64,000 nucleotides of DNA from Stictocephala bisonia (lineage: Eukaryota > Arthropoda > Insecta > Hemiptera > Membracidae): the NCBI GenBank assembly GCA_035578905.1, contig JAQJVL010000739.1:146001-210000 (forward strand), read 5' to 3'. Shown here in pieces: positions 59,142-64,000 of the stretch. Every line of letters begins with the position of its first letter. The stretch's first letter is position 1. Position numbers and translations under genes: made by a program. Under the pieces are notes generated by a model, which worked only from the letters and a program-made list of their open reading frames with translations, searched no databases and had not been told where the DNA came from.

Positions 59142-60194
59142 AGAAAGGAACCGTTCTTGCCTCTGTACTTACACATGCCCCAAAATGTAAAGGGATTGTA
59201 TCAAAAAAGGTAGTTAATTTTATTAGTTGCAGCAGTATGGTGATAAAAAATTAACCATTATCATGACCCAGTCCTGGATAACTTATTTTGTACAAATTAT
59301 ACATAATCCATGGTATGCAGGTCACTTTTTAAAGAGTCAAAAAAACTAATCTATACAAAATATATACTGTACCAAGAAGCAGCGGTAGCCAACGTCTGCA
59401 TGTCAGGTTAGTTCAAAGCCACGCATGCGTATGCCGTACCCCTCCCCTCCGCTAACCACTAATCATTTGAAAAGTAACGGTTTCGACAGCTCAAGATATT
59501 CCGTACCTAGACGTTTTGGGGAAGAAATTCTTTAGGATATTACTAATTCACTTGAAAATTTGGTAGTAGGAAAGACCCAAAAAACAAACGTTATATGGTG
59601 CCGATAAGCGTTTTCACCTTGGGGTATAAACCACCCCTTCTTAGGGGTGTAAATTCTGACATTGCAAAACAGTTGCAGAAATCGATACATTGTCTAATTT
59701 AAGCTTAAAATATTCTTGAACATTTTCATATTTTCAGAGTTGTTCCTGATTGAAAGAGTCAATTTAAGGCCAAAATAAAGCTTGTTTTCTAACGGTTTTT
59801 CACAAATGGCTTAAAAAGTTTGGATTTTGTTAAAAATAGTGTTTAAAAACCCTGAAATTATTGAACATGCTAAATATCAATAAACCTATAAATACAAGAC
59901 AAAAAAATTGTGCTACTATAAGCTTCAATAGATTGTGTATGTCCTTGAGTTATTACGGCAATTAGGGTCTTTAACCTTGCATCTGGCAATTGATTTTCCC
60001 CAAACTGGCAAGCGATGTTTGACCATTTTGCAGATTTTTGTTTAAAAATTGATAAACATAGTAAATGATTATATATTTACTTTTCTTTGGTTATTTTTAT
60101 GTTCACAATAAACTAGGCTATGATATAGAACTAAAAATATATATTTATATCCATACATATATTTTTTATATTTAAATATATTTCTAAATTTTGT
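59142..60194. other. Intron/spacer with a dispersed repeat copy
   Basis: Positions about 59500-59660 resemble 54550-54690 (GAAATTCTTTAGGATA, CTTGAAAATTTG, then an ACCACCC block). No gene was seen. Confidence 0.45.
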
Positions 60195-61560
60195 TCATGA
60201 AAATAGTAAAGTGGGTGGGGCTATTATTTTATTTCTGTCGAGGGGCCAGCTTCTGCAAATTGCACCTGGAATAGCCACGCAGCTACTGAGCTTATTGTGC
60301 ACTCTCATTCCCAGGATCTCATTCACTATCAAATCCCAGTTCCTTATTGAACTGTGAGAGTTTCTTGAAAGTGCTCTCCTGCCAGTCTCCTTGCTCTGTT
60401 TCCCATACGACACCAAGGGTTTAATTCCTTTTGGCCCATAGTGCTGGGCAATCGAATATGACATGTTGAGCAGTTTCTTCCTCCTCACCACATTTCCTGC
60501 ATAAGAGATTCGGAACCGGTAATCCCATCCTATGCAAATGATCTCTAAATTGCCAGTGGCCGGTAAGAAATCCAACCACTCTTCGCAAATCCCTACTACC
60601 CAGGTCCAGAGCAGCGGAAAGTGCCTGCATCATTCTCTTTGATTGAACATTTCCCATCTTTCTTTCCCAGTGCTTACGGTGTTCTTTTTCCACCCACTGA
60701 TGTACATGCAAGGCAGTAAGCCACCCCGAATGTCGGTTCTGGGCTAATTAGGGGTTTACAGGCACCTTTGTTGGCCCATTCGTCCGCTTCCTCATTGCCA
60801 GCAACACCTTTGTGTCCTGGAACCCACAACAGACTAACCCAGAGTTGGTCTAATGTTGGTCTTCACCAGAGTTTTCAATAGCAGATGACAGTTCCACACT
60901 GCCTTTGAGTTGAAGTTATAGCCTGCATTGCCATAAATGCTGCCTTGCTATCTGAGTTCATGTAAATGGTTTGACCGCGTAGGTCCCTATCCACACACGC
61001 TTTTGCACACTCAGCCAAAGCAGTGACCTCTGACTGAAATATCTGGCCAGCTTTCCCAGGCTTATGCTGAACCGCACTCTGGGTCTGACCTCGAATATTC
61101 CTGCCCCTGTTCCCATCGATCTTTTTGACCCATCAATATACCAGGTGATTCCCTTCCTCGTGTATTAAAATTCTCCTGTATCTCATTCATTTCTATCAAA
61201 ATTGTTGATCTGATATGGTTTTTCTATATCAGTGACCTTCGACATCCTATCTGACATCATTTCTAGTATGTCAGTACAAAAGATGTCCTCAATCCTCGTG
61301 TGCTCACTGATGGTATAACATCGTAATTTCCCACTGCATCTCATTCTGTAGGCTGCCATCCTTGCTTTATCTTTTATTAAGATATCAAGCGGAGGGAGGT
61401 TTAGCGCTACTTCCAAAGATGCAGTTGGAGTGCCTATCATGGCTCCCGTGATTCGTGCTGTGCCTTTTGTAAGGTTTTCACAGCTGTGACTTGCTGGACT
61501 TTAGGCCACCACACCACTGCTCCATACACCCCACTAAAAATTCAAAGGAGTTTAGAAAGT
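60195..61560 (-). pseudogene. LINE RT tail, RNase H and zinc knuckle fragment
   Basis: Read from 61560 down: a short RT C-terminus (VYGAVVWWPKVQQVT; TPTASLEVALNLPPLDILIK with KDKARMAAYRMRC), then an RNase H domain with DGS, SEVTALAECAK and YMNSDSKAAF, the acidic catalytic positions (about 61130-60940), and WVSLLWVPGHKGVAGNEEAD with the closing Glu/Asp. After it come the GFLTGHWQFRDHLHRMG and LCRKCGEEEETAQHVIFDCP zinc-knuckle motifs (C-x2-C...H...C). RNase H behind RT places it in the I/R1/Loa group of LINEs, distinct from the others here. At least three frameshifts make it inactive. The 5' two thirds are absent. Confidence 0.85.
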
Positions 61561-61958
61561 CATGTTTAAACTAAAATGTCCGGGGAAAAAAATAGTAACA
61601 AGAAAGTTTTTTAACTTTCATAACTGCCAACTTCAGAATCCTCACTCAAGAACTTGTATCCTTGGACAACTCTTCTAGTTGTGTTTTCACTCAATGGTAA
61701 ATGCCCAGCACTCTTCATTTTGTAATAAAATAAACAATAAACACTTAAACAGTACGACGTGAGTTTGAGCAGCTGACTGATGAATCTGTCTGAATGAGTC
61801 ACTTGCGCCATAGCCATCAAACTCGATTTTCATCTCATAGGTGAGAACCACACTATAGGGAAGCAAAGGCTATCAGGTAGTGGTATTGTAAAATCATTTT
61901 GTTAGGATTTTTCAAGGAGGAGTTAAAAATATAACTTACTATGGTTTTTCTGTTTCAG
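61561..61958. other. End of the long intron
   Basis: The polypyrimidine tract GGTTTTTCTGTTTCAG at 61943-61958 makes a strong acceptor for the next exon. A minus-strand frame at 61611-61820 (SAGHLPLSENTTRRVVQGYK) looks protein-like but I cannot place it. Confidence 0.4.
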
Positions 61959-62079
61959 CTAACCTACACTTGACAGACACTGTTAGTACTCGCACAGCTG
62001 TCACAATCATCGCTTCTATTTTTATCTGCTCTCTTGTATCTCTCACCTACCTGTACTTCAATTTCCCAGAACTTCAGCC
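61959..62079 (+). CDS. Transmembrane exon, TMEM41B/stasimon-like
   Basis: The exon is bounded by a strong acceptor (TTTTTCTGTTTCAG) and a consensus donor (GTAAGTATT at 62080). It opens in phase 1, as the candidate first exon requires, and leaves two bases at its end. The peptide has a short polar lead, TRTAVTIIASIFICSLVSLT as a membrane helix, then YLYFNFPELQP. TMEM41B has its first membrane helix followed by YKNFPQLSEEE at the same place, hence the assignment. TMEM41B is an ER scramblase of the VTT/DedA family needed for autophagosome formation and lipid handling. Its signature domain would lie in exons beyond 64000. The short length keeps the call moderate. Confidence 0.55.
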
Positions 62080-63153
62080 GTAAGTATTTGATATTGTTAC
62101 TTTTATTGGGGATATTAAAAATTTTACTTGTCTAGTCTTGCTAATTTATCAAAATTTGTAGTGTTCCGAAAATTAGACTTTACAGATTCATTTAACATTT
62201 ATTTAATCATTTTAATTACAGTAACTCTCTTGTGTTAGTTATGATTAGATTGGACACAGCCATAATTTATTATTTATTTTATAGGATATATAAGTATGTT
62301 CATCCCAGTCTGATTATTAACACCATCAGAGATTGTAATCTATTAAAAGCCACAGTCTCCAACTGAGTGACATCCAGTTTTTTGTGGTTTGTGGACCAAT
62401 AGTGTGCATTCAATTTTATATTTTGCTCAACCCTTAGTTATAAACCAAACCATACAATGTCCCTTCCTTTACTCACACAGTTTTAGTTTTATTCATGGTC
62501 ATAATACACATCACAGGCCAGGATTTATTACAAAATTAGCTGTAAAAAAAAAAAAAAAAAAACAAATTAGAAATTTAATAAGCTAACAATTATTCTTATG
62601 ATCTACTTATCCCAGGAATTGTAATTACCCCAATGAATTATTTGAATTGCTTTAGAATAAGTGTTATTTATTTTTAACTCATTTAGTAAGTAAGTAGAAG
62701 TTTATAAGGATACATTAATGTGGAATATTTTATTTTTGGCTGATAATTTGGTCAGGCAATAAGAAAATGTATAATTATAGGAATTTTTTTACAATAAGTC
62801 ACTGTAGTAAAATTTGAAGTTTAGAGTGCTATATGACTATTTTTACTGTCATAAATATGCTAATTTGGGTTGATTGTAGTTTTTAGTTTTTAACATATAA
62901 TTTGGAGACAAACAGCTCAAAGTTGACTTCAAAGCCACCACCTCTGATTGGGCAGGCATGCAAGGATGAGATCTCTCACCAGTCATCCGTCCAAGAAACA
63001 GCCATGCTCTACGTTGCTTGTCAGTGTCACTTTTATCAATGACTATAGAAACAGACTGTCCAAACAATGCATTTGCTGCTGTGCTGAATTGAAATAAATG
63101 GCTTGGATGACTGGTTTGTGAACTGTAAATTAATTTAGTGTGTGCTGAAGAGA
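62080..63153. other. Intron of the TMEM41B-like gene, no exon seen
   Basis: AT-rich DNA with a poly(A) run at 62545-62563. I looked for an exon encoding the expected EEE/IP region and the VTT domain and found none. Confidence 0.45.
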
Positions 63154-63229
63154 TGGAGAGAGAGAGATAAAAGAGAGAAAGAAAAAGAGAAGGAGGGAGG
63201 ACGAGAGAGAGAGAGGGAGAGGGAGAGAC
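63154..63229. repeat. GA-rich simple repeat
   Basis: A run of GAGAGA, GAAAG and GGGAGG words. It produces a Ser/Leu-rich minus-strand frame (62849-63292) that I do not regard as a gene. Confidence 0.85.
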
Positions 63230-63935
63230 CTCTAGTGCTACCTGTGAAGGTTTTACAAAAACTAATTGATATGACAACAATACATAAAGCAAACTGGCTT
63301 TATGTTAAAGTTTAAAGTTTCCTTTTATTTTACCAGGCGATGTCAGGGCTAAGTAGCCCTCTCTAACTCTTAACCTGGGCCTTTATGAGCAGATTAATCT
63401 TAATTGGTCACTTAACCTCTAACACGTCACCCTTATGAGCAGACAGCCTTTTTATTCCTATTAGTCAATGCCTTTATCTTGCAATAATAACAAACTCTTT
63501 GGTTAAGGCCACTGGAAAAAAAATTAATGTTAGTTGTAAATCAGATACATGCAATGAAGGTATTAGCACAGCTAGACCCAGAACTAGGAGTTTTTTTTCC
63601 AAGAAGGGCATTGATTGTCAGCAACTTAACTTCAAAAATTTGGCGATGTAAAAAATAAACCACCACATTTGAATTTATGAAACAGTTAAATCCATTTCAT
63701 AAACAAACACATCACAAACAAATAAAATTATATTGGAAATTTGTTGAATATTGTATTTTGATACATATTTACTAATTAAGTAATTTATATTTACAGAAAA
63801 ACACATTACGTTACAGCTTGTGATTCTAAAATTTTAAAAAAACAATAGTAATTATTGTGAACTATATTTTCCTATACTATCTAAACTATTATGAACAACT
63901 AATACAGTATTTTAATTGTTAAAAAGAACAATTAA
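63230..63935. other. Intron/spacer, nothing firm
   Basis: A GC-richer patch at 63335-63450 has repeated words (TTATGAGCAGA twice, CCTTTATGAGCAG and CCCTTATGAGCAG about 57 bp apart) and looks like part of a repeat. There is no gene. Confidence 0.4.
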
Positions 63936-64000
63936 GGGAGGGAGGGAGGGAGGGAGGGAGGGAGGGAGGGAGGGAGGGAGGGAGGGAGGGAGGGAGGGAG
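63936..64000. repeat. (GGGA)n microsatellite, cut by window end
   Basis: At least 16 GGGA units run to the last base of the window. Confidence 0.95.

Noticed and set aside
62849..63292. A 147-codon minus-strand frame
   Set aside because: It spans a GA-rich simple repeat giving a Ser/Leu/Pro run, with no domain or start context.

Overview
The window looks like intergenic and intronic DNA from a large, AT-rich, transposon-packed insect genome. Hemiptera is my best guess, from the mix of LINE, hAT, mariner, piggyBac-like and Helitron families, but the sequence does not fix the order. There are no bacterial operons, RNA operons or CRISPR arrays. Almost every long reading frame belongs to a decayed mobile element, and most of the rest is simple AT-rich DNA.

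Layout. 1-7 kb: AT-rich DNA with Helitron-like scraps and a reversed LINE 3' half whose catalytic reverse transcriptase core is deleted. 7-8.2 kb: a diverged 22-23 bp minisatellite that changes orientation part way. 11.1-12.2 kb: two Helitron copies separated by 3 bp, followed by an orphan exon-like frame. 13.1-13.8 kb: a 20-copy 35 bp minisatellite. 14.4-20.5 kb: a nearly full-length LINE with an SGNH-esterase ORF1 and an APE/RT ORF2, carrying three nested insertions (a SINE, a hAT MITE and an element with 8 bp target duplication). 21.5-23 kb: a Helitron 3' end and helicase fragment on the minus strand containing a foldback element. 24.5-25.6 kb: a Tc1/mariner element with clean TIRs and TA duplication. 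25.6-31.9 kb: several LINE fragments, one with a probable macrodomain in its ORF1. 31.9-34.3 kb: a broken Ty3/gypsy element. 36.2-39.5 kb: a complete-length but inactive hAT with 8 bp TSD and a visible intron. 39.5-43.5 kb: further LINE pieces, one with the layout of a twin-priming inversion.

The only host gene I can argue for is a TMEM41B/stasimon-like membrane protein on the plus strand. A candidate first exon at 44952-45180 and a transmembrane exon at 61959-62079 join in compatible phase across an intron of about 16.8 kb. That intron holds a TTAA foldback element, a piggyBac-like MITE sharing the same TTAA, a 6.1 kb element with imperfect TIRs and a multi-part transposase-like gene, a broken GCDT(T/S)S-type cysteine-rich gene, more inverted-repeat elements, and an RNase H-bearing LINE fragment. 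The gene runs out of the window past 64000.

No new working system is proven here. The best leads are the LINE-borne macrodomain, the 6.1 kb transposase-like element with a Tudor-like C-terminus, the adjacent GCDT-type gene, and the tandem and shared-target transposon arrangements.
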